Below are positions 25,035-38,600 of a DNA stretch of 64,000 bases, in pieces. A program made the translations under genes and the position numbers. The first letter of the stretch is position 1. Each line of letters starts with the position of its first letter. Source of the stretch: Bradysia coprophila (taxonomy: Eukaryota; Arthropoda; Insecta; Diptera; Sciaridae); contig NW_023503307.1 in assembly GCF_014529535.1 (NCBI RefSeq), positions 704,797 through 768,796 on the forward strand. Direction: 5' to 3'. Under the pieces are notes generated by a model that had not been told where the DNA came from, did no database searches, and was given only the letters and a program-made list of their open reading frames with translations.

Positions 25035-26677
25035 TTGAAACCTGTAAATATCTATAAAGTGGTTACCGGGTCCCCGCAGGACCTATTTGCGAGAGTTGAA
25101 ATTCTTGAAGTTTCTTGAAATTCTCGAATTTTTTTAAAAGAATTTTCAGGAAACTGCAAGAATTTTAATTTTTGAAAATTGGCACTGTTTGAGGGGATGA
25201 TTGAGGGGAATTTGGACCATTTTTGAGTGTTTATACGTGATGAATAACGACAGAATAAAATAGTGTGACTTGTGTTCTACCACAAAACAAGGGTTGGAAG
25301 CAAATACATTTTCTTATTGAATATTCCAGATTGTTTACGAATTATATCGAAACCAGAGAATTGACTTAATTTATTGATTTATCATTATCCTTCACAAAAC
25401 GAGACTTCAAAAGACCAAAAACGATTTAAACACAATACTCTGTTTTCAATACAATGTTTGCATATTAAGATAATTCCAATAAGCTGGCAAAAATGTTCAA
25501 TAGACCAGCTCTGTGGCACGAGTAAAATGTGTCAGTCAATTTTTTTCTCTTTTCCTATGACAAAAAGAAATGTTTGTTATTATGACACCATTCAAGTGTT
25601 ATTCTAGTTTGAAAGCTTTTAGTTCATTGTTGCACTTGCTGCACGAAACGTTACTCTTTCCTATCCTAACATGACAAGTGCCAAATGTATTTCTTTTTGT
25701 TCAATAGTGATTGAGTCCATCGATTTCATTCAAACATCTACGTTTCGCAATTGACAGGATCTGCAACTGATTTTTTTTTCTTCAATTCTTTTTCCAACAA
25801 CTGTTGAGATTAATGCATAATTGGAAATGGATTCCAATTATTGAACTAATTTTTGATGAATTAGCATATTTCAACAACAAACGAAAACAAATTGTTCTAT
25901 TTTTTGCCGTAATTTCGTTGATTTTAGGCTATTGAAAAGATAATAATCTGTTGTTTCAGCATAAAAATCACTTGAAGACAAATATAAATACAAGAGAAAA
26001 ATAAAAAAAAGATTTCATAATTGAAACACAAGAGCCTATATAGGATGGATGGGCAATGTAAGATATAATAGTCCAAACAATATCAACACGTTGTTTCGAA
26101 ATCCTATCCATTAAACATTTTTTTTTCTTTTTTTAATTATTTATTTATAAATTTTAACATAACATGAGTGTACACCGTACATGTAGTACAACAATTATTT
26201 CGTATAAAATTCATAAGTCTTCGCAGTAATTTAGTGTAGTAAATAAGCCCGAAGCTAAATATAAATATCACATGTTTTTTAAAAGGCGAAAAAAATCAGA
26301 AGAATAGAGCGAGATGAGGAACAACCAAAAAAAAAATAATTCTCGACGAAATACAAAAATTCAAATTTATATTTTTGATTGAGTCGTGTCTTTTGATTTG
26401 TGAAATTCCAATCTAATAATTAACCAGTGGCCGCACAATTAAAAAGTTTTGTTCTTCTGAATTATTCTTTGTTGACTTCAGTCTGATCTGACTAGTTGAT
26501 CAAAGCTAGTTTGGCGAAAACCAAAAAATAAATAAAAATAAATTAGAAACTGCACTCGTGAACTTTAAATTTCTTTAATTTGTTTTTTTCTGAAGTTGAA
26601 AATATAAATTGTTTCATTTCGTGTGCGTGTGTGTCATCGCATTCAAGCCGCATCTTTTAAGTACCATAAAATAAATC
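25035..26677. other. AT-rich DNA upstream of the C3G coding start
   Basis: Degenerate GAAATTCTTG/GAATTTTC words occupy about 25090-25180. The rest is AT-rich and lacks a supported gene. Part of it probably belongs to the C3G 5' UTR or promoter, because the presumed C3G start codon follows at 26678, but the transcription start cannot be placed. Confidence 0.4.
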
Positions 26678-29600
26678 ATGCCTCAATACGATGATACGTT
26701 TCTGAGTAACCATGCCGATATTGAAAGGAAAGGATTGAAATCCTACCATCCGCATAAGAAAAATCGAAAATTATTTCTATCGCAACATGTACCGCAGTTG
26801 ATTTGTCATTCAATTTATGAATTAATTGAAAAATGTGAGTCTGGGATTTTTCATACATATTATACCAAATAATTGATGTTGTTGTTGTGATGTGCGTTTT
26901 TTTTCCTTCTTCTTCTTTCATTTTAAATTTAAATTTAGCTCATGGAATCATACATTTACTATTTATTGGTTCAAATAAAATATATTTTATGTGGTACATG
27001 AGAAATATAATTCTAAATTCTGTGTTGTCATTGCTCATTGGTGAACAAATTAAGGCTTTGTTCTACATTAATATTGTTCAAAGGTCACAGGTTGTGTTTC
27101 ACATTACATTTTTTTTAATATGCCGCGCACTTTTATATAAAATAATTTTACATTTTACTATGTCGTCTGTATACTAATATGCCGTGTTGATAAACAATGT
27201 TCATTTGGTGGCATAGAACAATTTCGTTTCATTCATATAAAATGTTTCGCGTTTAATGATCATATCTAATATATTTATGCGTTCATCCTCATCAGTTAAG
27301 CTAATAATAGCTTTGTTAGCGCTATCCGGCTAGTATATACTAATCCTTGTGTTACTTTGTTCAGTAATTTTTCCTTGTTAATCTGTTACAGACGGATACT
27401 GTTATATTGATAACGGCTGCAGGAATAAACGATAAGCTCTGACTAATACGATTTTGTTGAGCAATTGTTCAAAGCGAATGAAGTAAAAGATTTGAAATCT
27501 ATCTCTTGAAAATTACTTAGACGAATTAATGAAGTAATAGATCTGATAGTAAAACTGCCGATATACTTGTCGTCTGCGAAAAGTTGCTACGTTTCAAAAC
27601 TTGCTGATACCTCAAAATATTCGATTTATTCGAATTATGCAAATTATGAGACAATTAAATTTCAGCAACGGCGCTGCGACAAGTGGACTTTTTCATGCTT
27701 CATCCGGGTGATGTACTAGATGTCTTTTTTATCTGTTTTTTTTTCTCCATATTTTGCCTTTTGTAGAGGAATTTTCATATAAACTTTTTGTCACTGGGTG
27801 AATCGGTTAAATGGATCTACCGTTTTAAATCTCTTGCTAAAACTGCGTCTTACAGCTGCGGGACTGCATATTGGTCTTAATGGGTTTGACCTGACTCGAA
27901 TCTCGAAATTGTAAAATTTCCGTTAGTTAGAAAAATTTACTAGAATCTGCCACTAGCAAATTTCGAAAATTTTGGCAGTTTCTGACAAATTTAGGAAATT
28001 GTTTTCCCAAAAATTTTATTTTTCATATGAAGGTGAAGGGAGACGACACTCGATGTAGACATGTTATTGAGCAAACTGATACTTCAACTATTTAAATTTG
28101 ATTTGTCTAAGATTAAATTTACTGTATAAATATGCCGATCTGTTCCTTGTTTGAAATAAAATGTATGTTACACACGATTAGGGTGTAGGGTCTATTTCGG
28201 TCTAGAAAGTTTCAGTCTTATTTCATTTGATCTATTTACTCTTCCACCCTTAATCTATTGTAACAAGCATATTCTTAACACTTTATCATGTTTCAGGTCT
28301 GAGGTTTCTCTTAAATTTTTATCGAATGAAAACAATGCTAGTCACTCGCACAATCATATCCCGGTCCCACTGAGAACAACAACATACATCTTTGTTTGAA
28401 AAACACTCTGTGAATACTTTTCCAAGACTTACCGTCCCTTTCTACAAAGTCCAATGATGAGCAAATCTTCCAAATCTGATTTTATGCTACGCAGTGACTT
28501 ACAGATTTTTGTTTCCGTTAAATCTCAGATTATCCATAATTTACCCGGGTATTGTCATTTCACACCGAATTCCTTGTGTCAGGGTTTGTTAAAAAATTAA
28601 AATTTGTTGAATCGTCATCGTTTATCTACAACTATCTTTGGTATACGAATAGATCAGGTCAGAAATGATACTTAAAAAATTATTTTCAAAAGAATAATTC
28701 TTCAAATGTAATTCAATTTAATGACGCCGTAAATAAAACTTTCAAGTCGTTTTAATTAAAAAACAAGGCATCAGAACAGTCGGAGCGTTTGCTACGACTG
28801 AGCCCCGTACGACCCGTAAACCTATTTAGCCCGAAACCATTATACGTCCATAGCCCTAATAAGCCCGTAACCCTTATTCGTCCGATATCAAAATGCTTCC
28901 GTAACCTTATTGCGTACTTGACATCATTGTCTATTTTTGCAAATTGTAAACTGTAAGCGTTCATCTTTAAAATTGCGCTTAGCGCAATTACAAAAGCCCG
29001 TACGAAGTACTTCTCAAGTATAAAACAAAAGTTTACGATGTAATCTTAGGAATCCGAATTTACAACTTTTTGTATCCCAATTTTCTTTCGGTATTGAATT
29101 ATCTGTCAAACGAAACAAAAAGTAGCAAAATCTGATGAAATATACTCGATTTATGTGCAAAAAACACTTAGGGCCGAGCAGCGGCCTTAGTTCAAGGGCC
29201 CAAATTTGAAACTTTTTTCGCCACGTTCTTTTCTGTATTATATTACCTTCCATAGAAAACTAAATCTAGCAAAATCGGATGAGATTTACTCGATTTATGT
29301 GCAAAAAATACTTAGGGTCGAGTAGCGGCCTTAGTCCAAGGGCCCAAATTTGAAACTTTTTTAGCCACGTTCTTTTCGGTATTCAATTACCTTCCATAGA
29401 AAACTAAATCTAGCAAAATCGGATGAGATTTACTCGATTTATGTGCAAAAAACACTTAGGGCCAAGTAGTGGCCTTAGTCCAAGGGACCCAATTTGAAAC
29501 TTTTTTCGCCACGTTCTTTTCGGTATTCAATTATCTCTCAAACGAAACGAAACAAAAACTAACAAAATCGGATGAGATTTACTCGATTTATGTGCAAAAA

Positions 29601-32600
29601 AACACTTAGGGCCGAGTAGCGGCCTTAGTCCAAGGGCCCAAATTTGAAACTTTTTTTGCCATCATTCTATTCGGCATTCAATTATCTCTCAAATGAAACA
29701 AAAACTAGCAAAATCGGATGAGATTTATTCGATTTATGTGCAAAAACTACTTAGGGCCGAGTAGCGGCCTTAGTCCAAGGGCCCAAATTTGAAACTTTTT
29801 TCGCAACGTTCTTTTCGGTATTCAATTACCTTTCATAAAAAACTAAATCTAGCAAAATCGGATGAGATTTACTCGATTTATGTGCAAAAAACCCTTAGGG
29901 CCGAGTAGCGGCCTTAGTCCAAGGACCCAAATTTGAAACTTTTTTTGCCATCATTCTATTCGGCATTCAATTATCTCTCAAATGAAACAAAAACTAGCAA
30001 AATCGGATGAGATTTATTCGATTTATGTGCAAAAACGACTTAGGGCCGAGTAGCGGCCTTAGTCCAAGGGCCCGAATTTGAAACTTTTTTCCCCACGTTC
30101 TTTTCGGTATTCAATTACCTTTCATAAAAAACTAAATCTAGCAAAATCGGATGAGATTTACTCGATTTATGTGCAAAAAACACTTAGGGCCGAGTAACGA
30201 CCTTTGAGCCATCCCAACAAGCCTACATTGCATCTTACCCAAAAACAATGTTCAGCAACTTTGTTCTACTCGTCAATACCTTTCATTTGATATATCACAA
30301 GCAGGTATTGCGTGCGTATTTCGGTAGATATCGGCGAAAGACTGAAAAACACCTATAGGGCCCTAGCTCTGGAAGGGCCGGCCCTACCATGCCCATTTTC
30401 GAACATGACCTTACTTTTGTCCTTACCAATAGGGGAAAAAAAGAATTTTGAAAAAAGGTTGTGATTTACTCTAGCTAGAGGGGTCACGGATGGACGGACG
30501 GACGGACGGACATTTTTTTTTATTGCGGATTTGTCATCTATGAACATAACCAAATGCTTTGCCCTTACTGGCTGCTTCCAATTCGACATGTTACAAACGG
30601 CATATTAATCTTATAAGCCCCCAGTACTTCGTACGGGGCTAAAAATTAATCGCTGAATAGCATAATATACGCATTACATTGTTACGTACAGAAAATGTTT
30701 TTACCAATTCAGTTTATGTGAGGTTCTTTTTTTTCATCTACTTATTGGCTATTTCATTTGAAGATCCGAGCAGTACTTTAGATGCAAAGGGAGACAAAGA
30801 GAGACAGAGACACTTGCAATTATTTTATTATCCGATTCAATTTGTGTATACATTTTCGTTTGACTGAATGTAATTTTCTCAGTTTTAAGTACAATGTGTA
30901 TTAGTCGTCATCAAATTAATGGCAGACTCTAACCATTGAAAAATCTTAAAATTTTTAAATTGATCTTAATCTTTGGAATGAAACAATCGTAATTGACCTT
31001 TTGGAACTACATGTCAATTAGAAATAAACAAAAAAGCTTCCAAGAATTGTCCACAACATTACTCACCACATAATGAATGAGCGTAACCAAACAATTTCGT
31101 TGTTATTTTACCAGAATTCGAAGATAAAGACGATATATCGACATCAGTTGACTCATTACCCAATCTTGAAATTTTTAATATACGAAAATGCAGATCATTA
31201 ACCTTTTACAAACGAAAAGCAGGTCCGTTACTGTTTTTGTTCGGAGTATGGGCTAGTGTTTGGATTAAAATCTCTTCCTATGATAGAGGTAGAGGTGTGG
31301 TGAGCGGACATAATTTTTTCGTTACCCGTGTGGGCGTACGGAACATCCAGCTATTAGAAAAGTACGTGTCCAAACTGTGTCCGTTACTTTTCTGTCTGTG
31401 CTTGCTCGTTGCTCGGAATCCGAAAATGAGGCTCGTTCCCGAATTCTGATCATTCAATTTAAGCTGGCACCTGTTCGGTCCCACCAATTTACAAAAACAA
31501 GCCCTTTTAAATAAAATTAGGTTCCAACTACAGGAAACGTCAGTAAAACTTAGACAAACATTTTAACTGTTTTTCTGCTGGTAAAAACAAAAGTGTTTAC
31601 ATTAACACGTGTAAAATAGTTACTATAACGCGCGTGGTAGTGATTAAACCGTATAAATACGTATAAGCAATTTGTTTGAATGAGTTGACCAGCTGAAAAA
31701 CAGCTGCGGTAAGTTTATGTTTAAATTTCACTTACGTGCTATGAAGAAGAAGTAGGAACTGTAAATTTTGAATTCTTATTAAAATGTAAACTACGCGTAT
31801 TGTCTGTGAAATCTATGCACTTGCCCGGTCGTTTCTTGCCCGAAATTAGAAAACCTGTCCCTAAATTGCGCCTCTCCGCATCACATCGATACTATCCGAA
31901 CTTGGTTCGAACTGACCTGAATTATCCTGACATCGGATAAATCAGATCAGATATCGGATGTGCCTGCCGATTTATCAGATTAATTCGATTGATTTCAAAG
32001 TTATCGTGACTTTCAGGTATCAAGATACCTGACCTTTTTCGAGTTTCAGTTATTCTGTACAGATAGAGTTTATTGCAATTTAAGTTATTGTCATTCATCT
32101 GAGTGATTTAATTTTACCTTAACGATTCTTCATTTGAAATTCGAGATATCTGATTGATTTTTGATATGTGAGGTCTTCACTAATCCTCTGTTTTTCTTTC
32201 TTTATCGGCTAAATTTCCACCTCTATAATCTAAGGGTATATGATTATTACATAATTATGAAACGAATTGTGATGTTTTACTTTTAAACATATGGTGTAAT
32301 GCCGTTACTGTAACGTTTATGACAGTGTTTTTCTCCCATAGATTTAATTAGTATTCACTTAATAAGCAAACGGTTGTTTTGTCGCATTTTTGTTTATTTT
32401 ACTGAGTGCAAAATGACAAGCGTCCTGTATTATTCGGATCTGTACACGTCGGCAATTTATTACGTTGCACCAGTGTAATAAATGCAGTAAACCCATTTTT
32501 ATTCTTTGATTCAAAGAGAAACATAATTCTAAATTATACTTAACGATTCTCTCTGTACCACTTCCTACGTATTAAATTCCAAAATATCGTATTGTGTAGG

Positions 32601-35600
32601 CTGACATGATATTACAAAAATATTTTCTTAATTTAGCCATGCTAAATGTATCACAGAAATAATACTATTCCAAACAATGTGTTGAACGTGGAAATACCGA
32701 AAAGTAAATTAAACGGCAATAACAAAGTCAAAGCTTTGTAGTATTTTGAATCGTTATTTGAACACGTATTCCTACAGGTTATTATTTTCATACCATACTC
32801 CTCTGCTCTGTACTGATTCGTTATTGATTGGAAGCTCTTTGCGTTATCCCATAAATTTCTACTTAAGGGTTTGAATACACAATAGAACCGCCAAAGGTTT
32901 TATTTCGCCTTCACTTATTATGTACTTAGTATGGGTTTAAGTCTGTGGAGTTGGAGTGTAAAATTATCTATATCTATCTATTTACTGTAAAATGGTGTTT
33001 CGAATAGAGATGAAGCCATCACAACCATCATCATCAGTACAGCAGCTATGTTAATTAAATCGATGACCTTTGGTAAATACCATTTTTTCAATTCGAGTGG
33101 CATAATAACTGTTTTTTTTGCGTTGATCGGCTATAATTCGGCTTCGCCTCGTTAAGGAAAGCTCAAGACCAGTCTTCCGCCTTTTATCTCTTGTTACAAA
33201 GTATCCTATTTTCTAACATGCGCCCTAATGATTGCATGTGTTGGCAACATCGACTTGTCAATTTTCACATCTTTTACGCAAAATTTCAGTTCAGACACAT
33301 TTTAGAAACAACATTCTAATATACTCGAAACAGGTCATAGTTGACCTGACCTGAGCCTGATAACTTGATTTAAATAAAATCAGGGTGAACCAGAAAACGT
33401 AAATTCAGGTCTGGTAACTCCAGGAGCAAATTTACAGGTTAACCTGAACCTGAAGAGTGAAGTAAGAAATCCTGATCCAAAACAGGTCAAGTTTAGGTTG
33501 AATCTGAAAGCTTACAGTCAGGTTGAGATAAATATCTTGTTCAGGTCAACCTGATGGGAATCGGGTATACCATTTGTACAAATGTCACTTTTACACACTT
33601 GTGCGTACTACCCTGACTGCTGTGCTGCACGCATATATATGTAAAGTTTTTAAACCGAGCGTCTGAAAATTCGCTACTATTAAGCTAGTTACAGACAAGA
33701 GATATGATAGTTTGGATATTTTTTCCAGCTTCTGCATTTGCAAGAATCAACGTTTATTGCTCATAGAAATGCCGCTCTTCGCCTTTTATCAAGTTTTTGT
33801 AGTTTATTTCTGTGTTTGACTTTTTTAACATCCTTTACTGGGCTAATTGCAACATCACTTTGACTAGAAGCCATTAAGTGACATATAATTGATATCCCTC
33901 AGATGCAGACGATAACAGTACCTCACCGCAAGTATCTTTCACCCATAAAAATAGTCTGCGTGGAACAAAACTGGCACGCAGAGCACGATCGTTTAAGGAT
34001 GATTTTTTGGAAAAAATTTCACAAATTCGTACGCCGACGAACACGCTGGGACGGTAAGTCTAAATTATAATTCATTTTCGTCTACAAAATTTCGAAACCG
34101 GAAAAATCCACTTGTTTCACCGTTCAGATCACATTCACCGAACAGTCCTCGATCAAAAACAGCCAAACATGCAATCGAAGATGTGAAACCGATTCACGAT
34201 TTGAATTATCATGTGCGACAGGTATGGGAATGTTTGCCATTGATTGAAGCCATCGGCTGAAGGTGTATATTGATTTATAATTCGATTACAATTTAGGTGA
34301 AACACGCTCTAACACATTTCAAAGATGTTATATCGAAGAAAAAGTTAGAAATGTTGCCCGGAAACGGAACTGTCGTTTTAGAATCGATTGCCAATGTCCA
34401 TGCAGGTAAATGATTTACATTTCTGTCTTTGCTTTCGCTCCACTCATAAACGTAAACATTTTTTTCACGAACGAACGCTATATTTCCAGCACTGCAAACT
34501 TACACGTTGAACGAACATAGCAGTGCCATAATATCGGCAACGACACAAGTGTACCTGTCGTTGGGTAAATTAATTAAACTTTGCGATGAGGTGCTACTAA
34601 GTGAAAATGAGGAAAATTGTGCATCGTTAAGTAACGAGAATGTAACCGAAGTTGTTGACTTGGTCGATGCAGCTATAATTGTAAGTAAACGTTGGGAAAA
34701 ACCATCATAGAGGTAGAAATTTTAAGTAGTGCACAAACTGTTGAAGTTATTTGAACTGCACATTTTTTGCATAACATTTGACATTATAGGTTCTGCACAA
34801 TCGTGTAGAGTTAAATTAAATGGGAAAAAGCGTCGTCGTGCGGTTCGTGGGTGGATATGAAAAAAAAATTGTGTGAATTGTGGGTGGAGAAATTCAATTA
34901 GGGGTGGCAGTTTTCAAAGGAATGAAAATGTTTTTTTTTCTATTACAAAATGTGTGGGTTGGTGGAAAAGTTTCTTAGCAGAGTAGGGTGTCGATTAAAT
35001 GTTTGGGATATTGATATGTAGCCTACCAAAATCTATAATCGATTTTCGACAATTTCTACAAATTGTTCCTGAGCTTTTTTATTAAGAAAATTGAGTCCCG
35101 TACAGTACATAAAACTCGTTCATTCCAATTTTTGCGAAACTTACAATTTCCATTTTATATTCCCAACAGAATCTGGTTAAATTGGCCAATGAAAAAATTT
35201 CTGAACGTGATAATCATCATCAACTAACATCTACGAATTCCAGCAACACATTGCAACGTCCAACAGTAGATGTAGCAAGTCAACGAACATCATTACCGGA
35301 CATTTCGTTAACACCAAGAGAACGTGATATTTTAGAACAAACATCAGCTAAAACAATACGTGCATCGCACAGTACCGAAAGTATTTTACGTGATTCTAGT
35401 CCACCACCGAAACCTCCGCTTCCAAACAGAAGTAGCAATCCTCCACCCCTACCACCAAAACGTAAAAGTCAACAAAAAATTAGTCAAAATGATTCAGATT
35501 ATGGAATTGATTCATCTTTATTAGGTTGTGGCTTAGATAGGTGAGTCGGGCGTTTCGAATTGCACTATTTCGTTTTTGTCAATTTCTTTTTTTTTCGAAT

Positions 35601-38600
35601 TTCACAGAATGTCATTACGGTCCAAATCGCCGGACGATAACTCTAGTCTGCTCAGTGCGTCTTCATTGGATTCGGCGTTAAATCATTCGCGTGAAGAAGA
35701 AGAGCTAAGGGGACTGACCATGGACCAAAGCTATGACGATCCAAACGATGAAATTGAAAAAGTTTTCTCGCATAGTAAGTGAACTCAGAAACAGGAACAA
35801 AATTGTGTCCGTAAAATAAATTCGGGAGAGATCGCAGTGTCTCGCTGGTGCATAACGGGAATTCGAAATGTGAATTATGGAATGTGGGATTGACGCAAAC
35901 TTTTCGATTGAAAGCATTGCGTCAACAATCTATTGCCTTAATCATTAAAACATAAATTTTTCAAAATTTTTCAACTTTCTGTCATCTAACATTTTCTTTT
36001 AGAACGATCGATTCTATCGACTGATGTCACTGATTCGATAGGGCCGGCATTAACAGTGGCCGAAGCTGACTTCAAGAATCAGAGAAATTCGAACGAATCG
36101 GGTATATTTGACTACATTTTGATTCCAGTGTTATTATGTTTTTCTTGTGTCCGTTTTGCTTATTGTTTTATTTATTGTTGGCTTCGCGTTTCATTTTGCT
36201 TTTAGCTACGAGCTCTTCTATTCGAATACGCTCATCGACAATATGTATCATTTTGCTTTTATTTAAAATTCTAATTTTAACAAAAAATTCAACCAAGTTT
36301 TTAACAAGAACAGTGTTTGTTAATTGGTTTAATCAGGTCCGGATATTGGTCCCACGGTCCGTCCGCTTTTTTACGTTCGACTGAAGCTTCAGAGATCACC
36401 CGATCTCTCCATTGCGGCCCTGCGTTTAATGCTTTTTATTAATTGATTCGCTAGACAAACTTGTAATTCGAAAACAAATAACGTCAGTCAAAACAAATAA
36501 TTCGTAGAGCACATCAAATTAATTTATCAAGGGACTGGCATATGGTAACATTACCGAGCATGGGAAAACTGAATTTCCAGTTAAATTTTTAAGATAAAAT
36601 CGTCTTTGCTCGTTTGTATTTATATGAACAGACGATGCAACCTTTGACCGAATTTAATGTTTCCTCTCAGTAAACCACAACAGTGGCCACAAAATAACAA
36701 TAAAATTGCATCAACAAGTACTGTTCCGAATAATCAAGTTAATTTTCAAACTTTATTCATTTCCCGACAATTTACCGCTTTCCAACGAAACAAGAATTTT
36801 GAAAATTCAAAACTATCGTTCACGGTATCCGATTTTGTCTTTGACTATAATGAATAAAATCTACTCGAAAAAACGATGAATCATCTCGTATGAATGCTGA
36901 CGGTCCCGATGGATTGCATCAGTCATGCTACTCAAATCCTCACTTCTATGCGCATCGGACCAAGCGAAATACTTCAATTACCACTAAAACGCAGAGAAAC
37001 AAGCTCAAGCCCAAATTCCTTGATCTCGCTTTTTTATACTTTTCGGTTGCTGAGGCAAAGAGATCGTGTATTTGTGAAAAGAAGAAATTTCAATTTACAA
37101 TATCACTTGCAGGCTTTGCGTCAATGCAATCACTTCGCGCTAGTCTACCCAGCGTGTCAATGCATCGCATATCCGAGCAACAAGTTAAATCCAGTAAATC
37201 GAGTATTATAAACACGGAATCGTCTACAACAAAGGAGAAACTTGTCGAACTAATGCGTTCGTCGCAACAACAACAAAATATCGTTTCAATGTACACGAAC
37301 TCAACCAATTTGCAAGAGAATTTCTCGTTCGGCAAGGTATCGAAACAGGAGTTTATGCACTCGGAAGACAATGATATGATGGTCAAAGAATCAAAATCGT
37401 CGATTAATCGAACCGAAGTGTGTAGCGTACAGTCGGATGACAGTGTATTTACGTCTAAGATTATGAGTAATAGTAATAATGAAGAGCCACCGGCGTTACC
37501 TGTTAAAACAAGAACTCGAAGTACGAGAAAAGAGCGACATATTTCACAGTATGACAACGTAGAGGAATTGGATAGTTTTTCAAGGTACATGAATATTGTA
37601 CATGAGTGAAGGTGTTGGTTATTTACGCTCTTCGTTTTATTTATGTTTTTAGTGCACAACTAGGTAGACTGAATTTTCCCGAAATGCGACACATGCAAAG
37701 CAAACATCAGAGTTTGATCGAACAGCGACGTGTGAACCATTTTGACGATAATGAACAACCGCCCCCGCTACCAGTGAAGAAAAAGCATAGTAAGTAGGAA
37801 ATTCTTGCTCGTTTCTCTGTTAATTCTTCATTATATTTCGTCAAACGGCTAGTCAAACGAAGCTAGAACTCTTGATCCAATCGATTAAATAAAAAAAAAA
37901 ACAGAAAATTAAATTAAATGAAAAACTTAGTTCAATCCAATATGCTAACGTAGCTTTATATTACACTTTAGTGTTTCAAAGTGTGGCCTATTCAGGTAAG
38001 TTTCATGTACAATGATTGGCGACACACCTCACACTTACTTCTTGTTTGCCAAACAGAAAGGAATTTGATTTTAGTTTTCTTGTTAAAATTGGACTTAGTT
38101 GCTTAATTCATCATTAAAAAAATTAAAATAATAAAAAAAACCAAACAAAACCACACACCGCATACAAACACTTTAATGTGATACATTGAATCGTGCTTGG
38201 TTAGTTGTTGTTTTACGTTGCGTTTTATCACATTGTATTTTTAGTTGGAACATAATCAATGCTCAGTGTATTCGTTTAGTCTTTCTTTAGACTGTCGCAC
38301 GAATCTTGTAGACCTCGGTGGGAAGTTCTTTGTGGAATCAATGCTTAAGCCAATTTTCAAGAATTTTTTTACAGAAATAGGTTCTGTTCGTCTGTTTGGT
38401 CTTAATGAAACCGTATATCCATTTCGATGCAATGGATAGGCTTTCTAAAAGATTGATCCCCCATTTCGTGATGTTGCAATGGAAGGAAAGAAAATCCAAT
38501 CGAATTTCTTGTACATACCAATCATATACTCAGTATATCTAGCGTTATCCTATCCAATCGTTGGTAAATACTTTACGACCGTACTTTCTTCGTCACCTAT

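Larger units (their letters stand above)
26835..33902 (+). other. Large first C3G intron
   Basis: About 7 kb between the presumed first coding exon (donor AAAT/GTGAGT) and the exon at 33903 (acceptor CCCTCAG). It contains a transposon-like element with a tandem array (28994-30641), a CAGGT-rich low-complexity patch (about 33330-33560) and a possible alternative exon at 31115-31222. The rest is AT-rich, with nothing recognizable. Confidence 0.6.
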
